Assembly: GCF_044904675.1 (NCBI RefSeq)
Contig: NZ_JADIKJ010000012.1
Location: forward strand, 124,001 to 188,000
Source of the DNA: Dyella_B jejuensis
Lineage (GTDB): Bacteria; Pseudomonadota; Gammaproteobacteria; Xanthomonadales; Rhodanobacteraceae
Length of the DNA: 64,000 nucleotides
Direction: 5' to 3'
Positions 34,896 to 43,636 of the stretch are shown here, one piece after another. The position numbers and the translations under genes were made by a program. How positions within the stretch are numbered: position 1 is the first letter of the stretch; every line of letters begins with the position of its first letter. The notes beneath the pieces were generated by a model, which did no database searches, was not told the origin of the DNA, and saw nothing but the letters and a program-made list of their open reading frames with translations.

Positions 34896-36299
34896 GTGGT
34901 CGCAAAGATCTCGACAGGCGTGGAAGGGCTGGATCGTCTTACCGGCGGCGGCTTCCTGCGAGGTTCGGCATACATCGTCCAGGGTCCGCCGGGCGCCGGC
35001 AAGACCATCCTGGCCAACCAGTTCTGCTTTGCGCACGTGCGCGCTGGCGGCCGGGCGCTGTACATGTCGCTGCTGGCCGAATCCAGTGCGCGCATGCTCA
35101 ATTACGTAGGCCAGATGGCTTTCTTCGATTCGTCTGCCTTGCCTGGGCGCATGGAATACATCAGTGCTTATGGCGTGCTGGAACGCGAAGGACTGCCTGG
35201 CCTGTACAAGCTGATCCAGCATGAGCTCAAGCGTCACGAAGCCACGGCGATGGTGCTCGACGGCACCTTCGTAGCGCAGTCGACAGCGTCGGAGCAGGAG
35301 TTCCGTGCATTCATCCATACGTTGCAGGGCGTTGCCAGCATGGCGAACGCGGTACTGATGATGCTGACCCACCAGGCGCGCGAGGCCAGCAGTCCGGAAT
35401 ACACGATGGTGGATGGATGGATCCAGATCAGCAACGAAACACTCGACTACCGTGCGGTGCAGAACATCCAGGTGCGTAAGCATCGCGGTGCGCAGATCCT
35501 GGGCGGCAAGCATCAGTTGCGGATCAGCGAGCGCGGCATCGAGGTGTTCCCGCGTATCGAAAGCTGCATCAGCAACGTGCCACCGCCACTGCATGAGCTT
35601 TCCAGTATCAGTACCGGGCTGGGCGATCTGGACCGATTGCTCGGCGATGGGCTGCCCGGCGAGTCGGCGACACTGGTGCTGGGATCGACCGGCACCGGCA
35701 AGACCACGCTGGGTTTGCACTTCGTGGCCCAGGCCACGCACGAATCGCCGGCCTTGTTGCTGAGTTTCTACGAAAGCCCGGCGCGCCTGCTGGCTCGTGC
35801 GGGCCAGCTTGGCTTCGATCTGAAGCATTTGGTGGAGCAGGATGTGCTGCGCCTGTTGTGGCTGGCGCCGGCGGAGCTTATCGTGGATGAGATCGCGCAC
35901 GATATCGTGCGCCAGGTCAAGGAAATCGGCGCCAAGCGCGTCTTCATCGACGGCATTATTGCGTTACGTGACAGCCTGCCGCACCGCAGTCGCCTTCCTT
36001 ACCTGATCAATGCGTTGAGTCTGCAATTGCGTGCCTGCGGCGCCACCGTCCTCTATACCCAGGAGAGTACCGAATTGGAAGTCGACACTGCCATGCCTTC
36101 TGACGAGTTGTCCGCGATGGTGGACAACGTATTGGTGCTCAACGTTTCGCGCCGTCATCACGCTACGCAACGCTACATATCGGTGGTGAAAATGCGCGAT
36201 CGCAATTTCGATCCGCACATTCACCCGTTTTATATCGGCAAGCATGGCCTGGCGCTCGGTTCGGATATCCGGATTCCCGGCGCCGAGCCGGCGAATTGA
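34896..36299 (+). CDS. KaiC-like double RecA ATPase (divergent)
   Basis: A 467-residue protein of the KaiC/RadA ATPase family with two RecA-like domains. Walker A motifs are GPPGAGKT (about 30-37) and GSTGTGKTT (about 263-271). The double Glu used for catalysis in KaiC (FEE) is changed in both domains (LAESS and FYES), and the second phosphosite position is Ala (ELSAMVDN). It is therefore probably not a normal autokinase. The start is GTG at 34896 with AGGAG eight bases before; the longer frame lacks KaiC features. A receiver protein gene follows four bases after its stop. Confidence 0.85.
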   Translation: MVAKISTGVEGLDRLTGGGFLRGSAYIVQGPPGAGKTILANQFCFAHVRAGGRALYMSLLAESSARMLNYVGQMAFFDSSALPGRMEYISAYGVLEREGLPGLYKLIQHELKRHEATAMVLDGTFVAQSTASEQEFRAFIHTLQGVASMANAVLMMLTHQAREASSPEYTMVDGWIQISNETLDYRAVQNIQVRKHRGAQILGGKHQLRISERGIEVFPRIESCISNVPPPLHELSSISTGLGDLDRLLGDGLPGESATLVLGSTGTGKTTLGLHFVAQATHESPALLLSFYESPARLLARAGQLGFDLKHLVEQDVLRLLWLAPAELIVDEIAHDIVRQVKEIGAKRVFIDGIIALRDSLPHRSRLPYLINALSLQLRACGATVLYTQESTELEVDTAMPSDELSAMVDNVLVLNVSRRHHATQRYISVVKMRDRNFDPHIHPFYIGKHGLALGSDIRIPGAEPAN

Positions 36300-36303
36300 A
36301 CTG

Positions 36304-36669
36304 ATGTTGCGCATTCTGCTGGTCGAGGATGATCCTGATGTCGCCGCGGTAACGAGCGCCATGCTCGAGTATTACGGCTACCATGTAACGATCGCCATCG
36401 ACGGTCGCCAAGGTCTGGAGATCCTCTCGCAGGAGCAGCCGGAGCTGATTGTCACCGATTTCATGATGCCGCTGATGTCCGGTCTTGAAATGATCGAGAA
36501 GATCCAGGATGCCGGCCGTCTCGTCCCTATCATCTTATGCAGCGCGATCTCGGAAACGCACTTTCCGCCGCATCGCGCGCGCTACGATGTGTTCCTGCAA
36601 AAGCCGTATGACGCAAAGGCCCTGATCCAGGCCGTGGAAACCTTGCGCAAGCGAAACCAGACGCCATGA
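36304..36669 (+). CDS. Stand-alone response regulator receiver (CheY-like)
   Basis: A 121-residue single REC domain. The acidic pair is in LLVEDDPDV, the phosphoacceptor Asp52 in VTDFMMPLMSG and Lys100 in LQKPYDAK. There is no output domain, so it acts by protein contact. Its gene is four bases from the KaiC-like gene, which suggests that the two proteins work together. The hybrid kinase at 40518 is a possible phosphodonor. Confidence 0.92.
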   Translation: MLRILLVEDDPDVAAVTSAMLEYYGYHVTIAIDGRQGLEILSQEQPELIVTDFMMPLMSGLEMIEKIQDAGRLVPIILCSAISETHFPPHRARYDVFLQKPYDAKALIQAVETLRKRNQTP

Positions 36670-36742
36670 CCGACGGCAGCGGCGCCGGCCTGGGTGACCG
36701 GGGACACGGTTTCCTCGGATCAACCCGGCGCATGCAGCCCCA

Positions 36743-37072
36743 TCATGGCTGGGATGGTGCCGACGAAGCTCCCGGCGGCCGCGCGGTGCGCTTCAGCGTT
36801 CTGGCGATGTAGTCGTGCACTTCCTGTTTCGACACGGCGCCGCGGTGCGTGGTGTCGATGGCATCGAAATGGTTGGCGATGAACGGCACTTGCCCGGCCT
36901 GCGCTTCCTGCCGGCTCAACAGGCCGTCGTGATTCTTGTCTGCCGCGTCGAAGTTCTTGTCTAGCGCCTTGACGTTGCGCGCCAGGTCGTTGAGTCCGGT
37001 CTGCGCCAGCGCCATGCTGGGTGAACCCGCCATGGCCAGCAGAACCAGCGTCGCACAGGTGAATCGGATCAT
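36743..37072 (-). CDS. Exported EF-hand calcium-binding protein
   Basis: A 109-residue protein with a signal peptide (MIRFTCATLVLLAMAGSPSMALA). The first EF-hand, DAADKNHDGLLSRQEA, has a full set of ligands. The second, DAIDTTHRGAVSKQEV, keeps only part of them. It probably binds calcium in the periplasm. It is leftward and stands alone. Confidence 0.85.
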   Translation of the reverse strand: MIRFTCATLVLLAMAGSPSMALAQTGLNDLARNVKALDKNFDAADKNHDGLLSRQEAQAGQVPFIANHFDAIDTTHRGAVSKQEVHDYIARTLKRTARPPGASSAPSQP

Positions 37073-37283
37073 GGCGGGGCCTCCTCGTAAGTCGTTGCGG
37101 CATGCTTGCGAAAACAGACGATCGCGAGGCTAGCACGATGCGCGCACAGGCGCGTGTGACTCGGGCAGGCAGGGAACACCAGCGTCATTTCATCGCCTAC
37201 GCTGCGATCTGCATGTACCAAAAAAACCTGCATGCCGTTACAAGCGTGCGCCCTGGCGACATGGCGCAAAACTGTAAAGCCGC

Positions 37284-37895
37284 TCAGTGCCAACCTGGAT
37301 TCCGATGCAGCGCATGGTTAAGCGTCGCTGCGATGCACTGCGCAAGCTCGACATAAGTCGGTGCCCGCGGATGACGCTCGCGCTTGGCCGCGTGCGCGAG
37401 CAGGTCGGCGCCGGCATAACCGTCCGGCTGGATGCGGTGGGCGAAAAGGCAGGCCCGTGGTGCATCCAGGAAAGCCTGTATTTCGGCACAAAAGCGTTCG
37501 CCCGCCTCGGATGCGTCAGTAGGCGCGATCAAGACCGTCAATGCGCGGCTGCCTTTGTGGCGCAGATGGCGCATGGAAGCTTCCAGTTCCACGATCACGG
37601 TATGTCCTTCGGGTAGATCCAGGTCGCGCAGCAGTACTCCCTCGACCTCAGCCGCTGCCTTGCGCGCTTCCAGCTCGATCCTGCCCAGGAAACCCATGCG
37701 CAGTTCCTGGCGCGTGTAACGCAGCGGCATGGTGGAAACTTGCGTATCGTTCTTGCGCACGATCCACGAATGATTGACACGCTCGAACGAAATGCCTGCC
37801 TGTTCATAGCTCAATCGACAATTTTCGGCGCTGATGCTGGCATGCGCCGCCCAGGCGGCTTTCAGGTAGGCGAGATTGGGCTGAGTGCTGATCAT
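37284..37895 (-). CDS. Hypothetical protein
   Basis: A 203-residue soluble protein beginning MISTQPNLAYLKAAWAAHAS. No signal peptide or membrane segment. Its middle has alternating beta pattern (ISFERVNHSWIVRKNDTQVS, then MGFLGRIELEARKAAAEVEG). I do not recognise the family; a PilZ domain was considered but the RxxxR and D/NxSxxG motifs are absent. It lies divergent from the kaiC operon with 243 bases between. Confidence 0.6.
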   Translation of the reverse strand: MISTQPNLAYLKAAWAAHASISAENCRLSYEQAGISFERVNHSWIVRKNDTQVSTMPLRYTRQELRMGFLGRIELEARKAAAEVEGVLLRDLDLPEGHTVIVELEASMRHLRHKGSRALTVLIAPTDASEAGERFCAEIQAFLDAPRACLFAHRIQPDGYAGADLLAHAAKRERHPRAPTYVELAQCIAATLNHALHRNPGWH

Positions 37896-38138
37896 TCAGG
37901 TTTCCAATTAATCACGTGGCAGCCATGCCCGGGCCTTATATTCGTCGAGCCGGGATGATGAACGTATCGGCCGAACGCCGCCGAACTTCAGTGTGGCCCG
38001 CGGTCCGTTTTCACGCCTCCGCAACATCCGTGTTTCAAAGATGTATATGGAGCGCAGCCCTGGCTGACCCCGCAGCGCGGCCTTGAACCGGCCGGGCTTG
38101 CCTCCTTCCCTACTATCCATTCATACGTGGAATGACTC

Positions 38139-39839
38139 ATGACGACACTGGCTGGAAGCCATCCTTCGAGCCCGCAGGTGTACAAGACACCCACCGGTAT
38201 CGCCGGATTGGACGAGTTGACGCTCGGCGGCCTGCCCGGTGGCAGGCCCACGCTGGTCTGTGGTGCCGCCGGCTGCGGCAAGACCCTGTTCGCCGTGACC
38301 TTCCTGGTCAATGGCGCGGTCACTTACGGCGAGCCGGGCGTGTTCATGAGCTTCGAGGAGCGCGAGCAAGACCTGGAAGCCAACGTCGCCTCGCTCAACT
38401 ATCGCCTGGAAGAACTCGTCGCGCAGAAAAAGCTGTGCATCGATCACGTGTACATCGAACGGGCGGAGATCGAGGAGAGCGGCGATTACGATCTGGAAGG
38501 ATTGTTTGTACGACTCGGGCATGCGATCGACTCGATCGGCGCCAAGCGCGTGGTGCTCGATACCCTGGAAGCCCTGTTTGCCGGTCTTAGCGATAGCCGC
38601 ATCCTGCGTTCGGAGCTGCGCCGGCTATTCGCGTGGCTGAAGAGCAAAGGCGTCACGGCCATCATCACCGGCGAGCGGGGCGAAGGCCAGCTGACACGCT
38701 ACGGCATCGAGGAGTACGTCTCCGATTGCGTGATCCTGCTCGACAACCGGGTCCAGGACCAGATCAGTACACGGCGGCTGCGGGTGGTGAAGTATCGCGG
38801 CTCGGCGCACGGTACCAATGAATATCCATTCCTGATCGATGAGCACGGCATCAGCGTGCTGCCCATCACCTCGGCAGGCCTGGCGCACAATGTCTCGCGG
38901 AAAGTGGTCTCGACCGGTGTGCCCGGCATTGACGACATGCTGAGCGCGGGTGGCTATTTCCAGGGTTCGAGCGTGCTGATTTCCGGCCTGGCCGGCACCG
39001 GCAAGTCGACCATGGCCGCGGCCTTCGTCGACGCGGCCTGTACGCGCGGGGAACGCTGCCTGTTCTTCGCCTTCGAGGAATCTCCCGAACAGATCATCCG
39101 CAACATGAGTTCGGTAGGCATCCAGCTGCAGCAGCACGTCCAGAGCGGTCTGCTGCATTTCGAGGCGGCTCGCCCGAGCCTCTACGGTTTCGAAATGCAT
39201 CTGGCGCGCATGCATCGCGATATCGAGCGGTTCAAGCCGAGTGCCGTGATCGTCGATCCCATTTCCGCATTCAGCGGCCCTTCCTACGAAATTCACGCCA
39301 CTCTGCTGCGACTGGCGGATGTCTGCAAAAGCCGCGGTCTCACTGCTATCTTCACCAGCCTTTCGGCGGCGGCCGACGCCTCGAGCGAGCGCGAGCGCAG
39401 CGTATCTTCCTTGATGGACACCTGGATTTCCCTTGCCGATGTGGAAGCCAACGGTGAGCGCAATCGCGTGTTGTACGTGATCAAGGCGCGTGGCATGGGC
39501 CATTCCAAGCAGTTGCGCGAATATCAGCTTACCTCGCATGGCTTCAAGATCATCGATGCCTATATCGGTCCCGACGGCGTACTCACCGGCACGGCGCGGC
39601 TGGCGCAGGAGGCGCGCGAGCGGGAAGACACTGCACGCCGGCAGCAGGCAGTCGAACTGCGCCGGCGCGAGTTGCAACGCCGACATGCGGCAACCGAACG
39701 CCAGATCGAAGAGCTGCGCGCCCAACTTGCACTGGATGAGGTCGAAACGAATATGTTCATCGAACAGGAAGAGAATCGCGAGGCCATGCTCGGCGCCACG
39801 CGAGCTGAGATGGCGGCCATACGAGGCAAACGCAAATGA
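38139..39839 (+). CDS. kaiC: KaiC-type ATPase/autokinase
   Basis: A 566-residue KaiC homologue with CI and CII RecA domains. Walker A motifs are GAAGCGKT (42-49) and GLAGTGKS (283-290). The catalytic Glu pairs are kept (SFEERE, Glu73-74; AFEESPE, Glu313-314). Aligned by eye to cyanobacterial KaiC, Ser423-Ser424 (ERSVSSLMDT) match the Ser431/Thr432 phosphosites, so autophosphorylation is plausible. The C-terminal 60 residues form a charged coiled-coil (REREDTARRQQAVELRRREL...) instead of the KaiA-binding tail; no kaiA is present. kaiB overlaps its stop by four bases. Confidence 0.95.
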   Translation: MTTLAGSHPSSPQVYKTPTGIAGLDELTLGGLPGGRPTLVCGAAGCGKTLFAVTFLVNGAVTYGEPGVFMSFEEREQDLEANVASLNYRLEELVAQKKLCIDHVYIERAEIEESGDYDLEGLFVRLGHAIDSIGAKRVVLDTLEALFAGLSDSRILRSELRRLFAWLKSKGVTAIITGERGEGQLTRYGIEEYVSDCVILLDNRVQDQISTRRLRVVKYRGSAHGTNEYPFLIDEHGISVLPITSAGLAHNVSRKVVSTGVPGIDDMLSAGGYFQGSSVLISGLAGTGKSTMAAAFVDAACTRGERCLFFAFEESPEQIIRNMSSVGIQLQQHVQSGLLHFEAARPSLYGFEMHLARMHRDIERFKPSAVIVDPISAFSGPSYEIHATLLRLADVCKSRGLTAIFTSLSAAADASSERERSVSSLMDTWISLADVEANGERNRVLYVIKARGMGHSKQLREYQLTSHGFKIIDAYIGPDGVLTGTARLAQEAREREDTARRQQAVELRRRELQRRHAATERQIEELRAQLALDEVETNMFIEQEENREAMLGATRAEMAAIRGKRK

Positions 39840-40189
39840 TGCACGACTATCCGGGTGAAGCACCGTCGAGTGCCGATGAGGTTATCGAAACCGACGAAGA
39901 CGGCAACTTCAACTTGCGGCTGTATGTCGCCGGGCAGAATCCCAAGTCCCTTGCCGCCATCGCCAACTTGAAGCGCATCTGCGAGGAACACCTCGCGGGA
40001 CGCTACAGCATCGAAGTAATCGACCTGCTGATCACGCCGCAACTGGCCGCCGGTGACCAGATCGTGGCATTGCCCACGCTGGTACGGCGGCTGCCGCCGC
40101 CGTTGAAACGGATCATCGGCGACCTTTCCAACACCGAGCGCGTGCTGGTCGGGCTGGATATCCGCCTCAGGGCCGGGGGAGGCGCATGA
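39836..40189 (+). CDS. kaiB: KaiB-type protein 1
   Basis: A 117-residue thioredoxin-like KaiB (LRLYVAGQNPKSLAAIANL ... YSIEVIDLLITPQLA ... IVALPTLVRRLPPPLKRIIG). The PTLVRRLPPPLKRIIGDLS segment is the hallmark. In cyanobacteria KaiB switches fold and binds the KaiC CI ring. It has about 25 extra acidic residues at the N-terminus. It overlaps kaiC and the next kaiB by four bases each. Confidence 0.94.
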   Translation: MMHDYPGEAPSSADEVIETDEDGNFNLRLYVAGQNPKSLAAIANLKRICEEHLAGRYSIEVIDLLITPQLAAGDQIVALPTLVRRLPPPLKRIIGDLSNTERVLVGLDIRLRAGGGA

Positions 40190-40521
40190 ACGCCGGCAGC
40201 GGCGACCATGCCGAAACGGACCGGCCACAGTACAAGCTGCGGTTGTTCATCACCGGTTCCACGCCGCGCTCCACACGCGCCATCCACAACATGCGCCGCA
40301 TCTGCGAGGAAAACCTGCATGGCCTGTACGATCTCGAAGTCATCGATGTCTACGAAAGTCCCGAAGCGACGCGGGAACTGCAAATCGTCGCCACGCCGAC
40401 CCTGGTCAAGATACTGCCCGAGCCTTTGCGCAAGATCATCGGCGACCTGTCCGACCGCGAGCGCGTGCTGGCCGGCCTGAATCTCGCGCCCTTGCCTCCG
40501 GAGTCCCCGCAAAATCCATGA
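40186..40521 (+). CDS. kaiB: KaiB-type protein 2
   Basis: A 111-residue second KaiB (KLRLFITGSTPRSTRAIHNM ... LEVIDVYESPEATRELQIVA, then TPTLVKILPEPLRKIIGDLS). It is clearly diverged from the first, so the pair may bind different partners, for example one KaiC each or KaiC and the kinase. Four-base overlaps on both sides tie it into one operon. Confidence 0.94.
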   Translation: MNAGSGDHAETDRPQYKLRLFITGSTPRSTRAIHNMRRICEENLHGLYDLEVIDVYESPEATRELQIVATPTLVKILPEPLRKIIGDLSDRERVLAGLNLAPLPPESPQNP

Positions 40522-42614
40522 ACGACTCGTTTTTCCCCAACGTCTTGCAGAGCGTGGACGACGCGGAGACCGCCGAGCTGCGGCAGCGGTTGCTCGAAGC
40601 CGAGGAGACCCTCGATGCGATCCGCAACGGCGAGGTCGACGCGGTGGTCATCGGCGGTCCGCGCGGAAGCGTGGTCTACACGCTCGAAGGCGCGGACAAA
40701 CCTTACCGGATCTTGGTCGAGCAGATGCAGGAAGGCGCGGTGTCGCTCAGCGACGATGGCATGACCTTGTACTGCAACCAGCGTTTCGCCACGCTGCTGG
40801 GCGTCAAGCGCGAATCGCTGATCGGCGGCAGCATCATCGATTTTCTTTCACCCGATGAACGCATCGCCTTCGAGCAATTGCTGAAGGGCGGCACGGATTT
40901 CGGCCGCTCAGCCGAGTTCACCTTGGTGGCCGCGTCGGGGGCCGCGGTGCCCGTGAATGTTTCGGTAGCAAACCTGGAAACGGAAACGACGGCGACGCCG
41001 GTGCTGTGCGCGGTCATTACCGACCTGACCCATAGCCGGCGCCGCAGCCATGAATTGGCCGCCGCCAACCAGCAGTTGGCCAACGAGGTCAAGGAACGTC
41101 GTCGGATCGAAGACAGCCTGCAGTTGGCGCTGGAAGCCGCGGGCATGGGCTATTGGAGCCTGGACCTGCACAACGGCGCCATCAACTATTCGCCGCGTTA
41201 CGCGGAAATCTTCGGGTTGGCCGGCGGATCGCAGGGCGAACCGCTGGAAACGATCCTGTCGCAATTCATCGAAGAGGACCGCGCCGAAGTCTCCCGCGGA
41301 TTCGCCGCGGCGACAGGTACCGGCGCCGTGCAACTGGAAAAGCGCATCACGCGCGGCAACGACCATGCCCTGCGCTGGGTGCAGCTGAAAGCCCGCACGC
41401 ATTATCAGGATGGGCGCGCGGTGAGTATCGCCGGCGTGGTTTCGGACGTGACGCACCGGCGCTTGATCGAGGAACAATTGCGGCAATCGCAGAAGATGGA
41501 AGCGATCGGCCAGTTGACCGGAGGCATCGCGCATGACTTCAACAATCTGCTGATGGTGATCGGCGGCAGCCTGGACATGCTCGATGTGCGGGCGGAAAGG
41601 GACGCCCGCACCAGCCGCCTGCTTGCCGCGGCCCGCCATGGCGTCGAGCGCGGCGCCAAGCTCACCCAGCAGTTGCTGGCGTTCTCGCGCCGCCAGGACC
41701 TGCGCGCCGAGGCGATCTGCATCGATGATCTCATTGGCACGTTCCGCAGCCTGCTCGATCGCGCCATCGGCGAAACGGTCGAATTGACTATCGAGCCGGC
41801 GGCGCAGCGCTGGTTTTGCCGCACCGATCCGCATCAGTTGGAAACGGCGATTCTCAACCTCGCGATCAATGCCTGCGATGCCATGCCGCGCGGAGGCCAC
41901 CTGCGCATCATCACGGTATTGGAGGCGCTCGACGAACAGACCGCGTCGGCCTATGACGCGAAGGCCGGCGAGTACGTCACGGTCGCGGTCGCCGATACCG
42001 GCGTCGGCATGACGCCTGAATTGATCGCGCGCGTGTTCGAGCCGTTCTTCACCACCAAGGAAGTCGGCAAAGGCACCGGGCTGGGGCTCAGCCAGGTCTA
42101 TGGGTTCGCCCGTCAATCCGGCGGCTTCGTGAGCATCCAGAGCGAGCCGGGCCGTGGCACCACCGTGTCGATCCACCTGCCCAGAACCCATGAAGCCCCC
42201 GCGGTCGCCACGGATACGCGCCCGCACATGGATACTCGCGGTAAAGGCGTGGTGCTGGTGGTCGAAGACGACGACGACGTGCGCACCGTCACCTGCGGCC
42301 TGCTGCAAGACTTGGGCTACTCCGTACTCGAAGCCGACAGCGGACGCCGTGCGCTGGATATCGTGGAGAGCGGGAAACACATCGACCTGGTGTTCTCCGA
42401 CGTGGTGATGTCGGGCGACATGAACGGTATCGACCTGGCGCGTGCGCTCACCTCCCGGCACGTGGGCACGCCGATCCTGCTGACCTCCGGCTATACCGCG
42501 TTGCGCCTGGTTTCCGATGCCACGCTCGAAGGCCTGCAATTCCTGCGCAAGCCGTTCAACCAGAACGAGCTATCGATCGCCGTTGGGGCGATGCTGAAAG
42601 CCGCGCGCGCTTGA
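40518..42614 (+). CDS. Hybrid PAS sensor histidine kinase with receiver
   Basis: A 698-residue cytoplasmic kinase without membrane segments. The N-terminal 30-50 residues have LLEAEETLDAIRNGEVDAVV. Two PAS domains follow (about 65-175 and 200-320). HisKA has His339 in GGIAHDFNNLL. The HATPase domain has NACDAMPRGG, DTGVGM and GTGLGLS. A C-terminal receiver carries VEDDDD and Asp628 in FSDVVMSGDMNG. It closes the kaiC-kaiB-kaiB operon and probably receives the Kai state as input, as SasA does in cyanobacteria, although it lacks a KaiB-like sensor domain. Confidence 0.94.
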   Translation: MNDSFFPNVLQSVDDAETAELRQRLLEAEETLDAIRNGEVDAVVIGGPRGSVVYTLEGADKPYRILVEQMQEGAVSLSDDGMTLYCNQRFATLLGVKRESLIGGSIIDFLSPDERIAFEQLLKGGTDFGRSAEFTLVAASGAAVPVNVSVANLETETTATPVLCAVITDLTHSRRRSHELAAANQQLANEVKERRRIEDSLQLALEAAGMGYWSLDLHNGAINYSPRYAEIFGLAGGSQGEPLETILSQFIEEDRAEVSRGFAAATGTGAVQLEKRITRGNDHALRWVQLKARTHYQDGRAVSIAGVVSDVTHRRLIEEQLRQSQKMEAIGQLTGGIAHDFNNLLMVIGGSLDMLDVRAERDARTSRLLAAARHGVERGAKLTQQLLAFSRRQDLRAEAICIDDLIGTFRSLLDRAIGETVELTIEPAAQRWFCRTDPHQLETAILNLAINACDAMPRGGHLRIITVLEALDEQTASAYDAKAGEYVTVAVADTGVGMTPELIARVFEPFFTTKEVGKGTGLGLSQVYGFARQSGGFVSIQSEPGRGTTVSIHLPRTHEAPAVATDTRPHMDTRGKGVVLVVEDDDDVRTVTCGLLQDLGYSVLEADSGRRALDIVESGKHIDLVFSDVVMSGDMNGIDLARALTSRHVGTPILLTSGYTALRLVSDATLEGLQFLRKPFNQNELSIAVGAMLKAARA

Positions 42615-42920
42615 TGCCGCCGGAAGAAGCGGGCTCAAGCTCAAGCCTGCGTCGCCTCTTGGAATATCTTCACGCGCTTTCGACAAAATTCGGGTCTTAT
42701 CCCAAGCTCAAAGTGAGGGTATCCAGGACAGCGGGATGAAAACCACCCTGCCTCCGGCCAAAAAACTTTGGAGTACAATCCCGCGCAATGGGGAGGAGCA
42801 AGACATTTTTGTGAAGGGACAGGTGGCTTCGCATTGAAAGCCAGGCAGCTGTCAGCGTTCGACCATACCGCCCGATCTCGCGCAGACATCTTGAGTCAAC
42901 TCGACATCAGGAGTCCGTTG
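42615..42920. other. Intergenic region before the methyltransferase
   Basis: About 305 bases. The open frame upstream of 42921 has no family signal. A TACAAT hexamer at 42773-42778 could be a -10 box, without a clear -35. Nothing else seen. Confidence 0.35.
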
Positions 42921-43589
42921 ATGAATCCGCAGGTCGCGAAATTTGTCAAAGAGGCACAATTCAGCTCTCCGCTGCGCCGATACTTCTTTCCGCGCTATGC
43001 CTATAACTTTACGCCCCCGCAGCTGAGCTACCTATGCCAGTGCATCGAAGCCACCCGGTATGTGGAAGGCAGCATTGCCGAAGTGGGTTGCTTCGACGGT
43101 TCCGCCACGGTGTTTCTCAATAAATACATGGACGCCCAGGGCATCACGAAGGACTATTTCGCCGTGGACACTTTTTGCGGCTTTGTTGCGGAAGATATTC
43201 GCGTCGAAGTCGATGAAAGAGGTAAGAGCCGCGATATGTTCAAAGGCTTCCAGTCCAACAAGAAGCGATGGTTCGACGGAACCATGAAGCAGAACGGCAT
43301 CACGCGCGTGCGCTCCATCCAGGCCGACGTCAACCAATTCGACCTCACCACGCTAGGGCCGCTTTCGTTCTGCCTGCTCGATGTCGACCTTTATCGGCCC
43401 ATCAAGAAGAGCCTTCACGAGCTTTATGATGTTTTGCTTCCTGGCGGCATCATCGTCGTGGATGACTGCGATGCTTCCGTCGCGCGCTGGGATGGTGCCG
43501 ACCAGGCCTATAAGGAATTCATGCAGGATAGAGGCGAACCCATTTGCATCGTCCACAGTAAGTTGGGGAAGATCGTCAAGCCATCGTAA
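42921..43589 (+). CDS. TylF/MycF-like class I methyltransferase
   Basis: A 222-residue SAM-dependent methyltransferase. Motif I is GSIAEVGCFDGSATVFL, followed by YFAVDTFCGF. A second core strand is LSFCLLDVDLYRPIKKSL and a third LLPGGIIVVDDCD, the macrocin-O-methyltransferase pattern with acidic metal ligands. The substrate is unknown; sugar or polyketide/saccharide targets are typical. The ATG at 42921 with AGGAG seven bases before is preferred to an earlier start. It stands alone. Confidence 0.8.
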   Translation: MNPQVAKFVKEAQFSSPLRRYFFPRYAYNFTPPQLSYLCQCIEATRYVEGSIAEVGCFDGSATVFLNKYMDAQGITKDYFAVDTFCGFVAEDIRVEVDERGKSRDMFKGFQSNKKRWFDGTMKQNGITRVRSIQADVNQFDLTTLGPLSFCLLDVDLYRPIKKSLHELYDVLLPGGIIVVDDCDASVARWDGADQAYKEFMQDRGEPICIVHSKLGKIVKPS

Positions 43590-43636
43590 AGAGGCGATCC
43601 GCGTGCGCTGAGATGGCCGGTCGGCGTGGCGAACCC

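Noticed and set aside
37284..37895. PilZ domain in the unknown protein
   Set aside because: The RxxxR and D/NxSxxG motifs are absent.
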